DNA from: Streptomyces huiliensis | GTDB taxonomy: Bacteria > Actinomycetota > Actinomycetes > Streptomycetales > Streptomycetaceae | Reading direction: 5' to 3' | Length of the DNA: 64,000 nt | NCBI RefSeq assembly: GCF_020037025.1 | Contig: NZ_JAIQLH010000004.1 | Span: 1-64,000 of the forward strand | Part shown: one piece after another, positions 25,283 through 33,967 of the stretch | Position numbering within the stretch: position 1 is the first letter of the stretch | Layout: every line of letters starts with the position of its first letter | Notes under the pieces: generated by a model | The model's input: only the letters and a program-made list of their open reading frames with translations | What the model was told of the DNA's origin: nothing | Database searches by the model: none | Program-made: the position numbers and the translations under genes

Positions 25283-26572
25283 TCAGCCCGCCAGGAAGGC
25301 GGTGAGCACCGAGGCGAGGAGATGCGGGTCCTCCGCTCCGCAGAGTTCACGGGCGGAGTGCATGGAGAGGATAGCGATGCCTATGTCGACGGTGGTGATG
25401 CCGTGCCGGGCGGCGGTGATCGGGCCGATCGTGGCGCCGCAGGGAACGGAGTTGTTGGAGACGAAGTGCTGCCACGGCACGCCGGCCCGCTCGCACGCCT
25501 CCGTGAAGACGGCCCGCCCACCGCCGTCCGTGGCGTAGCGCTGGTTGACGTTGGTCTTCAGGATCGGCCCGCCGTTGGCGACCGGGTGGTGGCCGGGCTC
25601 GTGCCGCTCCGCGTAGTTGGGGTGCACCGCGTGGCCGGTGTCGGAGGAGAAGCAGACGGTGCCGGCGAAGGCGCGCGCCCGGTCCTCGTACGTCCCGCCG
25701 CGCGCGAACACCGAGCGCTCCAGGACGTTTCCGAGCAGCGGGCCCTCGGCGCCGGTGTCGGACTGGCTGCCGTTCTCCTCGTGGTCGAACGCGGCGAGGA
25801 CGGGGATGTACGGCAGCGCCTCGGAGGTGACGGCGGCGGCGAGGGCGGCGGTGCCGGCGTGCACGGAGACGAGGTTGTCCATCCGCGGCCCGGCGACGAG
25901 TTCGCGGTCGCGGCCGAGGTAGGCGGGCGGTTCGACGCTGTGTGTCATCAGGTCCCAGCCGGTGATCTCGTCGGCGCCGACGCCCGCCTCCTCGGCGACG
26001 AAGCGGACGAGGTCGCCCTCGCGGACGGCGCCCTGGCCCCACAGCGGTGTCATGTGGCGCTGTCTGTCCAGCGTCAGGCCCTCGTTGACCGTGCGGTCCA
26101 GGTGGATGGCGAGCTGCGGGACGCGCATCAGGGCGCGGTCGACGTGGACGAGCCGGTGCTCGCCGCCGCGCAGCGTGATGCGCCCGGAGAGGCCCAGGTC
26201 GCGGTCGAGCCAGGTGTTGAGCAGCGTGCCGCCGTAGATCTCGACGGCGATCTGCCGCCAGCCGTGCGCGCCGGTGTCGGGCCGCGGCTTGACGCGCAGG
26301 TTGGGGGAGTCGGTGTGCGCGCCGACGATGCGGAACGGCGTGGCGGCCGTGGCGCCCTCGGGCACGTACCAGGCGATGATCGCACCGCCGCGGAGGACGA
26401 ACTTGCCGCCCGCCGACGCGTCCCACGCGTCCGTCTCCGCGAGCTGCCGGAACCCCGCCTTCTCCAGCCGGGCCGCGGCGTTGGCCACCGCGTGGTACGG
26501 CGAGGGGCTCGCCGCCAGGAAGGACATGAGGTCGTCGGTATGGCCGCGGTCGAAGCGGTGCGCAGTGCTCAT
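25283..26572 (-). CDS. M18-family aminopeptidase (aspartyl aminopeptidase type)
   Basis: A 429-aa zinc aminopeptidase. Expected M18 features are present in order: IVGAHTDSPNLRVKP (metal His and Asp), AGPRMDNLVSVHA (bridging Asp), FDHEENGSQSDTG (catalytic Glu pair), FSSDTGHAVHPNYAERHEPG (metal Asp/His) and IGIAILSMHSARE (C-terminal metal His). It forms large cytosolic oligomers that release N-terminal acidic residues. ATG 26572 has TATCCT 6 nt upstream, suggesting a leaderless transcript. It is separated from the upstream acyl-CoA dehydrogenase gene by a strong terminator at 26620-26646. Confidence 0.92.
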   Translation of the reverse strand: MSTAHRFDRGHTDDLMSFLAASPSPYHAVANAAARLEKAGFRQLAETDAWDASAGGKFVLRGGAIIAWYVPEGATAATPFRIVGAHTDSPNLRVKPRPDTGAHGWRQIAVEIYGGTLLNTWLDRDLGLSGRITLRGGEHRLVHVDRALMRVPQLAIHLDRTVNEGLTLDRQRHMTPLWGQGAVREGDLVRFVAEEAGVGADEITGWDLMTHSVEPPAYLGRDRELVAGPRMDNLVSVHAGTAALAAAVTSEALPYIPVLAAFDHEENGSQSDTGAEGPLLGNVLERSVFARGGTYEDRARAFAGTVCFSSDTGHAVHPNYAERHEPGHHPVANGGPILKTNVNQRYATDGGGRAVFTEACERAGVPWQHFVSNNSVPCGATIGPITAARHGITTVDIGIAILSMHSARELCGAEDPHLLASVLTAFLAG

Positions 26573-26619
26573 GGCCTCAGGATAAGGAGCGCGGCAAGGT
26601 GCGCGGCGGGAACGCGCGG

Positions 26620-26646
26620 AGGCCCGCTCCGGCGCGGAGCGGGCCT
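26620..26646 (-). terminator. Terminator downstream of acyl-CoA dehydrogenase gene
   Basis: A perfect 11-bp stem (AGGCCCGCTCC with GGAGCGGGCCT) and 5-nt loop lies between the acyl-CoA dehydrogenase stop and the aminopeptidase start. Both genes are on the minus strand. Confidence 0.8.
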
Positions 26647-26678
26647 CGTGCGTCAAGAGGCGGAGAACCGTCGGGGCC

Positions 26679-28505
26679 TCAGAAGGCGGCCTCGTCCAGC
26701 TCCATCAGCGACTGGTCGACGGACTCGGCGAGCGTGCGCTCGACCGAGACGCCGGGCAGGACGTTCGCGGCGAAGAACTTCGCGGCGGCGATCTTGCCGG
26801 TGTAGAACGCCTTGTCCTTGGCGGAGGCGGCCGGCAGCTTCTCCGCCGCCACGGCCGCGCCGCGGAGGAGGAGGTAGCCGACGACGACGTCACCGGAGGC
26901 CATCAGCAGGCGGGTGGTGTTGAGGCCGACCTTGTAGATGGACTTGACGTCCTTCTCGGTGGCGGCGAGGTCGGTCAGCATGGTGCCGACGATGGCCTCC
27001 AGCTCGCCGGCGGCCTTGGCCAGGCTGTCGCGGGCGGCGGCCAGCTCCTCGCCGCCGGCGGCCTCCGCGAGGAACTTCTTGATCTCCTCGGAGAGGGTGG
27101 TCAGCGCCTGGCCCTGGTCGCGGACGATCTTCCGGAAGAAGAAGTCCTGGCCCTGGATGGCCGTGGTGCCCTCGTAGAGGGTGTCGATCTTGGCGTCGCG
27201 GATGTACTGCTCGATCGGGTACTCCTGGAGGTACCCGGAGCCGCCGAACGTCTGGAGCGACTGCGCCAGCTGCTCGTACGACTTCTCGGAACCGTAGCCC
27301 TTGACGATCGGCAGCAGCAGGTCGTTGAGGCCGTGCAGGGCCTTGGAGTCCTCGCCCGCGGCCTCCTTGACCATGATCTCGTCCTGGACGGCGGCCGTGT
27401 GGAGGACGAGGGCGCGCATGCCCTCCGCGTACGCCTTCTGCGTCATCAGCGAGCGGCGCACGTCCGGGTGGTGCGTGATGGTGACCTTGGGGGCCTTCTT
27501 GTCCATGAAGTTGGCCAGGTCCGGGCCCTGCACGCGCTCCTTGGCGTACTCCAGCGCGTTGAGGTAGCCGGTGGAGAGGGTGGCGATGGCCTTCGTGCCG
27601 ACCATCATCCGCGCGAACTCGATGATCATGAACATCTGGCGGATGCCGTCGTGCTTCTCGCCGATGAGCCAGCCCTTGGCGGGGTGCTTGTCGCCGAAGG
27701 TCATCTCGCAGGTGTTGGACGCCTTGAGGCCCATCTTGTGCTCGACGTTGGTGGCGTAGACGCCGTTGCGGGCGCCGAGCTCACCGGTCTCGAAGTCGAA
27801 CTCGTACTTCGGCACGAGGAAGAGCGACAGGCCCTTGGTGCCCGGTCCGGCGCCCTCGGGGCGGGCCAGAACGTAGTGGAGGATGTTGTCGGCCATGTCG
27901 TGCTCACCCGAGGTGATGAACCGCTTCACGCCCGTGATGTGCCAGGAGCCGTCCTCCTGCTGCACGGCCTTGGTGCGGCCGGCGCCCACGTCCGAGCCGG
28001 CGTCCGGCTCGGTCAGGACCATGGTCGAGCCCCACTGCTTCTCGACCGCGATCTTCGCGATGTGCTTCTGCTGCTCGGTGCCCTCCGCGAACAGCACGCC
28101 GGCGAAGGCCGGGCCGGAGGAGTACATCCAGACGGCCGGGTTGGAGCCGAGGATCGTCTCCGCGAAGCCCCACAGGAGGCTGCGCGGCGCGACCGTGCCG
28201 CCGATCTCCTCCGGGATGCCCAGGCGCCACCACTCGGCGTCCATGTACGCCTGGTAGCTCTTCTTGAAGGTGTCCGGGACGGGCGCGGTGTTGGTCTCGG
28301 GATCGAAGACCGGCGGGTTCCGGTCGGTGTCGGCGTAGGACGCGGCCAGCTCGTTCTCCGAGAGGCGGGCGATCTCCGACAGGATGTCCTTGGCGGTCTC
28401 GACGTCCATCTCCGCGAACGGGCCGGTGCCGTACAGCTTGTCGCGGCCGAGCACCTCGAAGAGGTTGAACTCGATGTCGCGGAGATTCGACTTGTAGTGG
28501 CCCAT
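26679..28505 (-). CDS. Acyl-CoA dehydrogenase (long form with C-terminal extension)
   Basis: A 608-aa FAD enzyme. The N-terminal and middle domains carry [19 protein letters not shown] and [16 protein letters not shown], both flavin/substrate signatures. The C-terminal helical domain includes [15 protein letters not shown] and the [20 protein letters not shown] motif that binds FAD in the partner subunit, with [17 protein letters not shown] after it. The catalytic base probably lies in that region. The extra ~100 residues match the ACAD C-terminal extension of the FadE5-like group. It acts in beta-oxidation. ATG 28505 follows GGAG. A palindrome (28561-28572) upstream suggests TetR-type control. 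Confidence 0.92.
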   Translation of the reverse strand: MGHYKSNLRDIEFNLFEVLGRDKLYGTGPFAEMDVETAKDILSEIARLSENELAASYADTDRNPPVFDPETNTAPVPDTFKKSYQAYMDAEWWRLGIPEEIGGTVAPRSLLWGFAETILGSNPAVWMYSSGPAFAGVLFAEGTEQQKHIAKIAVEKQWGSTMVLTEPDAGSDVGAGRTKAVQQEDGSWHITGVKRFITSGEHDMADNILHYVLARPEGAGPGTKGLSLFLVPKYEFDFETGELGARNGVYATNVEHKMGLKASNTCEMTFGDKHPAKGWLIGEKHDGIRQMFMIIEFARMMVGTKAIATLSTGYLNALEYAKERVQGPDLANFMDKKAPKVTITHHPDVRRSLMTQKAYAEGMRALVLHTAAVQDEIMVKEAAGEDSKALHGLNDLLLPIVKGYGSEKSYEQLAQSLQTFGGSGYLQEYPIEQYIRDAKIDTLYEGTTAIQGQDFFFRKIVRDQGQALTTLSEEIKKFLAEAAGGEELAAARDSLAKAAGELEAIVGTMLTDLAATEKDVKSIYKVGLNTTRLLMASGDVVVGYLLLRGAAVAAEKLPAASAKDKAFYTGKIAAAKFFAANVLPGVSVERTLAESVDQSLMELDEAAF

Positions 28506-28560
28506 GACAACGGCTCCGTAAGGGGTGACGGGAGGGCGTTCCTCGTGCTTACCGAGTGCG

Positions 28561-28572
28561 TACCGATCGGTA
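28561..28572. promoter_or_regulatory. Palindrome TACCGATCGGTA upstream of acyl-CoA dehydrogenase
   Basis: A perfect 12-bp palindrome lies 56 nt upstream of the acyl-CoA dehydrogenase start, in its likely promoter. A related half-site (CACCGGTAAT) follows at 28590. Spacing and sequence resemble operators of TetR-family fatty-acid regulators. The regulator is not encoded nearby. Confidence 0.5.
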
Positions 28573-28647
28573 ATCTGCATGATGCTACCCACCGGTAATA
28601 AGAAGCAACCCCTGTTGGGCCAACTGTGACTGGTTACGCTTTGGCCC

Positions 28648-29100
28648 ATGTACGGCTACGACCAGAACGTGGGACAACAGGGCTACGCCCCGCCGCAGCA
28701 GCCCGGCGGCTACGGCGAGCAGCCGCTCTACCCCGAGCCGTCCCCGCCGTCGCTCGCCGACGCGGTACGGGCCTTCACCACCGGCTCGATGTCCGCCGAG
28801 GACTTCCAGGTCATCTTCGCCAACTCCAAGGTCTACTGCCCCCGCGGCGAGAACCCCGGCTTCCTCGCCCTGCACAACACGCAGCACCCGGTGATCCCGA
28901 TGTTCACCACGCTGAAGGAGCTGCGGCGCTATGCGGGCAAGGAGTCGAAGTACTTCGTCATCACGGGGGCGGAGGTGATCGATCTGCTGCCGACGGGGTA
29001 CGGGTTCGTCCTCGACATGGAGGGAGACCACCGGATGGTGTTCGACGCGAAGGCGGTCGAGCAGATGGTGGACTTCGCGATGCGGCGGATGTACGGGTAG
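28648..29100 (+). CDS. SseB-like domain protein
   Basis: A 150-aa protein. A Tyr/Gln/Gly/Pro-rich N-terminus ([20 protein letters not shown]) precedes an SseB-type domain (~35-148): [49 protein letters not shown], a [19 protein letters not shown] strand-turn and [14 protein letters not shown]. The SseB N-terminal domain is a small alpha/beta fold also found in enhanced-serine-sensitivity and secretion-associated proteins; biochemical role unknown. TACGCT lies exactly 7 nt before ATG 28648, so leaderless expression is likely. It is divergent from the acyl-CoA dehydrogenase gene with ~140 nt between them. Confidence 0.75.
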   Translation: MYGYDQNVGQQGYAPPQQPGGYGEQPLYPEPSPPSLADAVRAFTTGSMSAEDFQVIFANSKVYCPRGENPGFLALHNTQHPVIPMFTTLKELRRYAGKESKYFVITGAEVIDLLPTGYGFVLDMEGDHRMVFDAKAVEQMVDFAMRRMYG

Positions 29101-29127
29101 GGGGTTCGCCCCTGGCCCGCCCCTTCG

Positions 29128-29308
29128 CCGTTTCCTGGGGCTGCGCCCCAGACCCCGCTTGTCGCGGCTTCGCCGCTCGTCCTCAAACGCCGGACGGGCT
29201 GGATAGTGCCGCCCTGGGCGGGCACTTCAGCCTGTCCGGCGTTTGAGGACAACCGCGCGGAGCGCGGTTTTGGGGGTCCCGGGGGCTTGCCCTCGGGAAG
29301 CGGCGAAG
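29128..29308. repeat. Composite multi-hairpin repeat, copy 2 (inverted)
   Basis: The same components as at 24409-24566 appear in reverse order: TGGGGCTGCGCCCCA, GCGGCTTCGCCGC, the central arms (29180-29201 and 29228-29249), ACCGCGCGGAGCGCGGT and a GGG..CCC block. The central loop is longer here and has its own hairpin (AGTGCCGCCC/GGGCGGGCACT). It lies between convergent genes. Confidence 0.85.
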
Positions 29309-29327
29309 GGGCGGGACTGGGGCACCC

Positions 29328-30302
29328 TCACCCGGCGGTCGCCCGCCGGTACAGCCGCTCCACCGCGTCCCCGAAGTACGAGCTGTACGACACCTCGTCG
29401 TCCCCGCCCTCCTCCTTACCGCCGAGGACGCCGACCACCGTCCCCAGCTCGGACCCCGCGCTCACATCGGTGAGCAGCGGGCTCCCGCTCGTCCCCCCGG
29501 GCAACCCCGCGCAAGCGAACCGCACCTGCGAGGCGCTCTCCCGCCGCACCACGCTCTGGCAGGCGAGCGGCCGCTCACCCTCCCCTGGGTAGCCGAGGAC
29601 CCGCGCCGGCCGGTCCAGGGCCGGGCGGAAGGCGATCCGTTCGGCGCCGGTCACGTCCTCGACGCGCGCGTCGGTGCCGACCTGACGCACCCGCAGGAAC
29701 GCGACGTCGTGGTCCTCGTCCCGGTTCCTCATCCACTCGGGGGTGACGTCGACCGACGTGGGGACCCAGACGCCGTACGGCGCCTCGCCGTCGTGGTAGC
29801 CGGGGGCGAAGGCGATGTCGGTGCGGAAGCCGTCGGTGTACACGCAGTGCGCGGCGGTGACCAGCAGGTCGCCCGTCCGGCTGTGGACGACGCTCGCGGT
29901 GCAGCCGTGGGCGGGCCCGTCCTGGTCGGTGTAGAAGAGGGGGCCGATCGCGGGCGAGGGGTCCCGGGGGGCCGCCTCCAGGGGGCTGGAGGGCGGCAGG
30001 GGGTCGAGGCGGGCGGCCCGGTCCGCCGCCGCCCGGGCGGCGCCCGGGCGCGGCACGCCGGGCTCGGTCCGTACGGCCGAGGCCATCGCGACCGCGGCGT
30101 CGTCCCCGACGGACTCCGGCTCCGCGTAGTGGCCCGAGGACTCGCCCGCGGCCAGCGGCCCGTCGATGGCCTCGCCCCTGGTCGCGACCAGGACGCCGAG
30201 GACGGCCAGGGCCAGCACGGTGGCGACGAGGACGGTGTAACCGGCCTTGCCGGGGCCGGCGAAGGATCTGGCGGCGGGTCTGGCGGCGGGTCTGACGCGC
30301 AT
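29328..30302 (-). CDS. Membrane-anchored or secreted trypsin-like serine protease
   Basis: A 324-aa protein with an N-terminal membrane segment (~residues 20-40, GYTVLVATVLALAVLGVLVA) followed by a long Ala/Pro linker and a chymotrypsin-fold domain (~115-320). The triad is visible as His in LLVTAAHCVY, Asp in DEDHDVAFLRV and Ser in GLPGGTSGSPLLTD. Cys pairs GCTA/AAHC and ACQS/FACAG could form two disulfides, as in secreted actinobacterial proteases. The start is ATG 30302. It is probably tethered on the outer face unless signal peptidase cleaves after the hydrophobic segment. The triad is intact, so an active enzyme is expected. Substrate unknown. Confidence 0.87.
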   Translation of the reverse strand: MRVRPAARPAARSFAGPGKAGYTVLVATVLALAVLGVLVATRGEAIDGPLAAGESSGHYAEPESVGDDAAVAMASAVRTEPGVPRPGAARAAADRAARLDPLPPSSPLEAAPRDPSPAIGPLFYTDQDGPAHGCTASVVHSRTGDLLVTAAHCVYTDGFRTDIAFAPGYHDGEAPYGVWVPTSVDVTPEWMRNRDEDHDVAFLRVRQVGTDARVEDVTGAERIAFRPALDRPARVLGYPGEGERPLACQSVVRRESASQVRFACAGLPGGTSGSPLLTDVSAGSELGTVVGVLGGKEEGGDDEVSYSSYFGDAVERLYRRATAG

Positions 30303-30360
30303 TGATCAAGTGTCCCAGGAGACCGGCCGGGAACACCCACTCCTTGCAGGTTGTTAACCC

Positions 30361-30375
30361 TTCAACTAAATTGAA
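30361..30375. promoter_or_regulatory. Inverted repeat TTCAA-N5-TTGAA upstream of pirin gene
   Basis: A short AT-rich inverted repeat lies about 40 nt before the pirin start and 60 nt before the divergent protease start, beside GTTAACCC. The form is like MarR-family sites. It could control either gene. Confidence 0.4.
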
Positions 30376-30411
30376 CGCGACCTGGGGGACGCGACGTCCG
30401 AGGAGGGCGAC

Positions 30412-31359
30412 ATGCCTGCTGTAACTGCGGAGAACCCGCTGAGCCTGCCGCGCGTGACGGCACCGGTGGGGCCGGCGGCCCGTCCCGTGCTGGCGGTGTC
30501 CACCGCGCCCGCCGGCTTCGAGGGCGAGGGCTTCCCGGTCCGCCGGGCCTTCGCCGGCATCGACTACCGGCACCTCGACCCGTTCATCATGATGGACCAG
30601 ATGGGCGAGGTGGACTACGCGGCCGGCGAGCCGAAGGGCACCCCCTGGCACCCGCACCGCGGCTTCGAGACCGTCACCTACATCATCGACGGCACCTTCG
30701 TGCACCGGGACTCGCACGGCGGCGGTGGCGTGATCACCGACGGCGACACCCAGTGGATGACCGCCGGCTCCGGGCTGCTGCACATCGAGACGCCGCCCGA
30801 GGAGCTCGTGGCGAGCGGCGGGCTGTTCCACGGCCTCCAGCTGTGGGTCAACCTGCCCCGCGCGGACAAGATGATCGCGCCCAAGTACCAGGACATCCGC
30901 GGCGGCAACGTGAAGCTGCTCGCCTCGGAGGACGGCGGCGCGCTCGTCCGGCTGATCGCCGGGGACGTCGCGGGCCACGCCGGGCCCGGCGCCACGCACA
31001 CCCCGATAACGATGATCCACGCCTCGCTCAGCCCCGGCGCCCGGCTGGTGCTGCCCTGGCGGCCCGACTTCAACGCCCTCGCCTACGGGCTGGCCGGCCA
31101 CGGCTCGGCCGGCACCGAGCGGCGGCCGTTCCGCAGCGGGCAGTCGGTGGTCTTCGGGGCCGGGGACGCGCTGGTGGTCCAGGCCGGGGACGTCCAGGAC
31201 TCCCGCAGCGAGCGGTTCGAGGTGGTCCTGCTCGGCGGCCGGCCGCTGCGCGAGCCGATGATGCACTACGGCCCGTTCGTCATGAACACGCACGCGGAGC
31301 TCGCCCAGGCCTTCGACGACTTCAAGGCCGGCCGGCTGGGGACGATCCCGGCGTCCTGA
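30412..31359 (+). CDS. Pirin-family protein (contains phiC31 attB-like site)
   Basis: A 315-aa bicupin pirin. The N-terminal cupin has the metal-binding set PWHPHRGFETVTYIIDG (His-x-His), Glu in the same motif and MTAGSGLLHIETP (late His). The C-terminal cupin has degenerate metal residues (ASLSPGARLVLPW, DALVVQAGDVQDS). Pirins have quercetinase or regulatory roles; Streptomyces pirins have been linked to central carbon metabolism. In S. coelicolor the orthologue (SCO3798) carries the chromosomal attachment site of phage phiC31, and the same DNA stretch is present here. The start is ATG 30412 with GGAGG upstream. Length and motifs are complete, so no prophage occupies the site. Confidence 0.9.
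   Translation: MPAVTAENPLSLPRVTAPVGPAARPVLAVSTAPAGFEGEGFPVRRAFAGIDYRHLDPFIMMDQMGEVDYAAGEPKGTPWHPHRGFETVTYIIDGTFVHRDSHGGGGVITDGDTQWMTAGSGLLHIETPPEELVASGGLFHGLQLWVNLPRADKMIAPKYQDIRGGNVKLLASEDGGALVRLIAGDVAGHAGPGATHTPITMIHASLSPGARLVLPWRPDFNALAYGLAGHGSAGTERRPFRSGQSVVFGAGDALVVQAGDVQDSRSERFEVVLLGGRPLREPMMHYGPFVMNTHAELAQAFDDFKAGRLGTIPAS
30618..30651 (-). other. phiC31 attB-like site in the pirin gene
   Basis: On the minus strand this 34-nt stretch reads gtgccagggggtgcccttcg then gctcgccggccgcg. Compared from memory with the minimal phiC31 attB it differs at about four positions. The crossover TT (30634-30635, AA on the plus strand) is conserved. The flanking base after TT is C rather than G. It is unoccupied. 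Confidence 0.72.
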
Positions 31360-31650
31360 TCCGCGGGCGTGCCCGGCCCGTCCGCCCAACCGCCACCGAA
31401 AGCGGTCCATTCATTCGGTGAATCACTCCAACGAGTGAAGGCGGTCGGCGTTCCCGCCACCCGGCGCGGGGGAAGAAATCGGGCCCGCCCTTCCGGCGGG
31501 GCCCGCCCTTCCGGCGCAGGCCCACCGCCTCCCGTACGGACCCGGCCGCTCCGGGCCCGTCAGGGGAGGTGTCCCGGACGCGGTGGGGGCTCACCCGGTT
31601 CAGGGGGTGAGCCCCCACCGCCCTGCCCGCGGAAACGGCAGCCGCGACCC
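31360..31650. other. Intergenic region between convergent pirin and SpoIIE-type genes
   Basis: This stretch of about 290 nt holds no gene. It contains GGGCCCGCCCTTCCGGCG twice in tandem (around 31480-31520) and the terminator at 31581-31620. Confidence 0.5.
31581..31620. terminator. Perfect 16-bp terminator stem
   Basis: 31581-31596 (CGGTGGGGGCTCACCC) pairs exactly with 31605-31620 around an 8-nt loop. It lies 30 nt after the stop of the leftward SpoIIE-type gene and also faces the rightward pirin gene. Confidence 0.85.
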
Positions 31651-33795
31651 CTAGGTGATCGCCGCGAGATCGTCCGGCGACGGCCGGTCCGCCTCGTACA
31701 GCTCGAACCAGATGTTCTTGCCCTCGCCCTGCGGATCCACCCCCCACGCCCCCGCGAGCAGCTCCATCAGCACCAGACCGCGCCCCGACGAGGCCATCTC
31801 GCCCGGGTGGCGCCGGTGCGGCAGCTCGTCGCTGGTGTCCGCGACGTCCACCCGCACCCGCCGGTGCCCCGGCTCCCCGGCTATGGACGCCATCAGCAGC
31901 GCGTCCCCGTCCGTGTGCACCAGGACGTTGGTGAGCATCTCGGACACCATGAGCACCGCCGAGTCGGTCTGGTCCGCGTCCGGCCAGTCGTGCATCAGGT
32001 CCCGCACCTGCTGCCGGGCCTCCGCGATGCGCTCCGGCTCGGCCTGGGCGATGCTCATCACCGTCCGCCGCGGCGGCACCTCCGCGGCGCGCGCGGCGGC
32101 CGGGGCCGGCGGTTCGCGGCGGAGCAGGAGCAGCGCGATGTCGTCCTCCCGCCGGTCCACCAGCGGCCCGGTCGTGTAGTGCGAGGACGGGCCGTGGACG
32201 GCCTGGACGAGCGCGTCGGCCAGCGTCTCCAGGAACGCCGGGTCGTCCGCCGCCCGCTCGCCCTCGATCACCTCCCGCAGCCGCGACCAGCCGGTCTCCA
32301 GGTCGTGCCCGCCGGTCTCGATCAGGCCGTCGGTGCAGACCAGCATCGTCTCGCCGGGCTCCAGGACGAGCCGGGTGGTGGGGTAGTCGGTGTCCGGGTC
32401 GATGCCCAGCGGCAGCCCGCCGGCCGTGGCGCGGACCAGCATCGTGCCGTCGCTCAGCCGGATCGCCGGGTCCGGGTGGCCGGCCCGGGCGATGACCAGC
32501 AGCCCGGTCGCCGGGTCCACCTCGATGTAGAGGCAGGTGGCGAAGCGCGGGTCCGGGGGGACGCCGTCGTCGACGCCGGACAGGCCGCTGACGTTGATGC
32601 CGGCCAGGAAGCGGGAGGCCCGGGAGAGGACGGCGTCCGGGTGGTGGCCCTCGGACGCGTAGGCGCGCAGCGCGATCCGCAGCTGGCCCATCAGCCCGGC
32701 GGCCCGTACGTCGTGCCCCTGGACGTCCCCGATGACCAGCGCGAGCCGGCCGGAGGGCAGCGGGATCATGTCGTACCAGTCGCCGCCGACCTCCAGGCCG
32801 CCGCCGGTCGGCACGTAGCGGGCCGCCACCGACATCCCGGGGATGTCCGGCTGGACCGTCGGCATCATCGAGCGCTGGAGGCCGACGGAGAGCTCCTTCT
32901 CCGACTCGTGGACGCTCGCCCGGCTCAGCGCCTGCGCCAGCATCCGGGCGACCGTGGTGAGCACCGACCGCTCGTCCGGGGTGAAGGCCACCGGGACGCT
33001 GAAGCCGGCCATCCAGGCGCCGATCGTCCGCCCGGCGTTGATCAGCGGCAGGAACGCCCAGGAGCGCCGGCCGAACTTCGCCACCAGCGGCCAGACGGCC
33101 GGGAAGCGGCGCGCGTACTCCTCCGGGGACGGGATGTAGATCGCCCGGCCGGTGCGGACGACCTCGGGCGCCGGGTGGTGGCCGTCCAGCGGTATCTCCA
33201 GGAACGCCGACACGTCGTCCAGCGCGTAGCCGTGGTGGCCGATCAGCGTCACCCGGCCGCCGTCGGTGCCGAAGACCGCCAGCGCCGACGGCTCGAAGCC
33301 CGGCATCGACAGGCCCGCCGCCACCCGCAGCACCTCGGCGGTGGACCGGGCCTCGGCCAGCGCCCGGCCCGCGTCCAGCAAGAACGCCTCCCGGTTGCGG
33401 CGCCAGTCGCCGGTGACGGGCGTCCGGGCGGGCGAGGTGCCCGGATGCGGAGCGGGGACCTCCGCCAGGGTGCCGACGAGCGCCGGGGAGCCGTTCCCGT
33501 CCGACTGCCGGGTGCGGACGCGGACCGTCCGGCGGATCCGGCCCGTCTCGTCCACCACCCGGACCCGGGCCTCGGCGAGGGCGTCCTCGGAGATCGCCAC
33601 GCTGAGCAGGCCCTGGAACTCCACCCAGTCGACCGCGTGGAACCGGGCGCGCGCGGCCGACTCGGACAGCTCCGTCCGCTCGGCGGGCAGGCCCAGCAGC
33701 CGGGCCGCCTCGGCGTCGAAGGTGACGCGTCCCGTGGCCCGGTCCCAGTGCCACAGGCCGGTCGCCACGGCGGCCAGCACGTCCTCGGTGCGCAT
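31651..33795 (-). CDS. PAS-GAF-SpoIIE phosphatase with C-terminal HATPase domain
   Basis: A 714-aa multidomain regulator. PAS-like (~1-110, starting VATGLWHWDRATGRVTFDAE), GAF (~140-310), SpoIIE/PP2C phosphatase (~345-545; metal Asp in EVGGDWYDMI, GDVQGHDVRAA, LVCTDGLIETGG, DIALLLLR) and an HATPase_c anti-sigma-like domain (~570-705; MVSEMLTNVLVHTDG, SGRGLVLMELLAGAWGV). This is the Streptomyces OsaC/RsbU-RsbW-type fusion layout, in which the phosphatase dephosphorylates an anti-anti-sigma factor and the kinase domain opposes it. It is cytosolic, with no membrane segment. The start is ATG 33795. Its sigma partner is not encoded in the window. Confidence 0.88.
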   Translation of the reverse strand: MRTEDVLAAVATGLWHWDRATGRVTFDAEAARLLGLPAERTELSESAARARFHAVDWVEFQGLLSVAISEDALAEARVRVVDETGRIRRTVRVRTRQSDGNGSPALVGTLAEVPAPHPGTSPARTPVTGDWRRNREAFLLDAGRALAEARSTAEVLRVAAGLSMPGFEPSALAVFGTDGGRVTLIGHHGYALDDVSAFLEIPLDGHHPAPEVVRTGRAIYIPSPEEYARRFPAVWPLVAKFGRRSWAFLPLINAGRTIGAWMAGFSVPVAFTPDERSVLTTVARMLAQALSRASVHESEKELSVGLQRSMMPTVQPDIPGMSVAARYVPTGGGLEVGGDWYDMIPLPSGRLALVIGDVQGHDVRAAGLMGQLRIALRAYASEGHHPDAVLSRASRFLAGINVSGLSGVDDGVPPDPRFATCLYIEVDPATGLLVIARAGHPDPAIRLSDGTMLVRATAGGLPLGIDPDTDYPTTRLVLEPGETMLVCTDGLIETGGHDLETGWSRLREVIEGERAADDPAFLETLADALVQAVHGPSSHYTTGPLVDRREDDIALLLLRREPPAPAAARAAEVPPRRTVMSIAQAEPERIAEARQQVRDLMHDWPDADQTDSAVLMVSEMLTNVLVHTDGDALLMASIAGEPGHRRVRVDVADTSDELPHRRHPGEMASSGRGLVLMELLAGAWGVDPQGEGKNIWFELYEADRPSPDDLAAIT

Positions 33796-33967
33796 TGCCC
33801 CACTTTATGTGGGTTCGGTCGGTGCAGACCACCGATGGCGGGTGGGGCAGTACCCTTGCTCAGTGCTGTATGCACGCGCCAACCGCTGGCATGCACGCTA
33901 ACCCAGTGCGGCGAGCCAGTGCCGCGCGCCTCTCGAACCACGCCTTCGACCACGACTTGGATGAACG

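Noticed and set aside
33800-33967. T-box or other riboswitch before aspS
   Set aside because: No T-box sequence, specifier stem or extended terminator could be seen; Streptomyces aspS leaders are usually simple.
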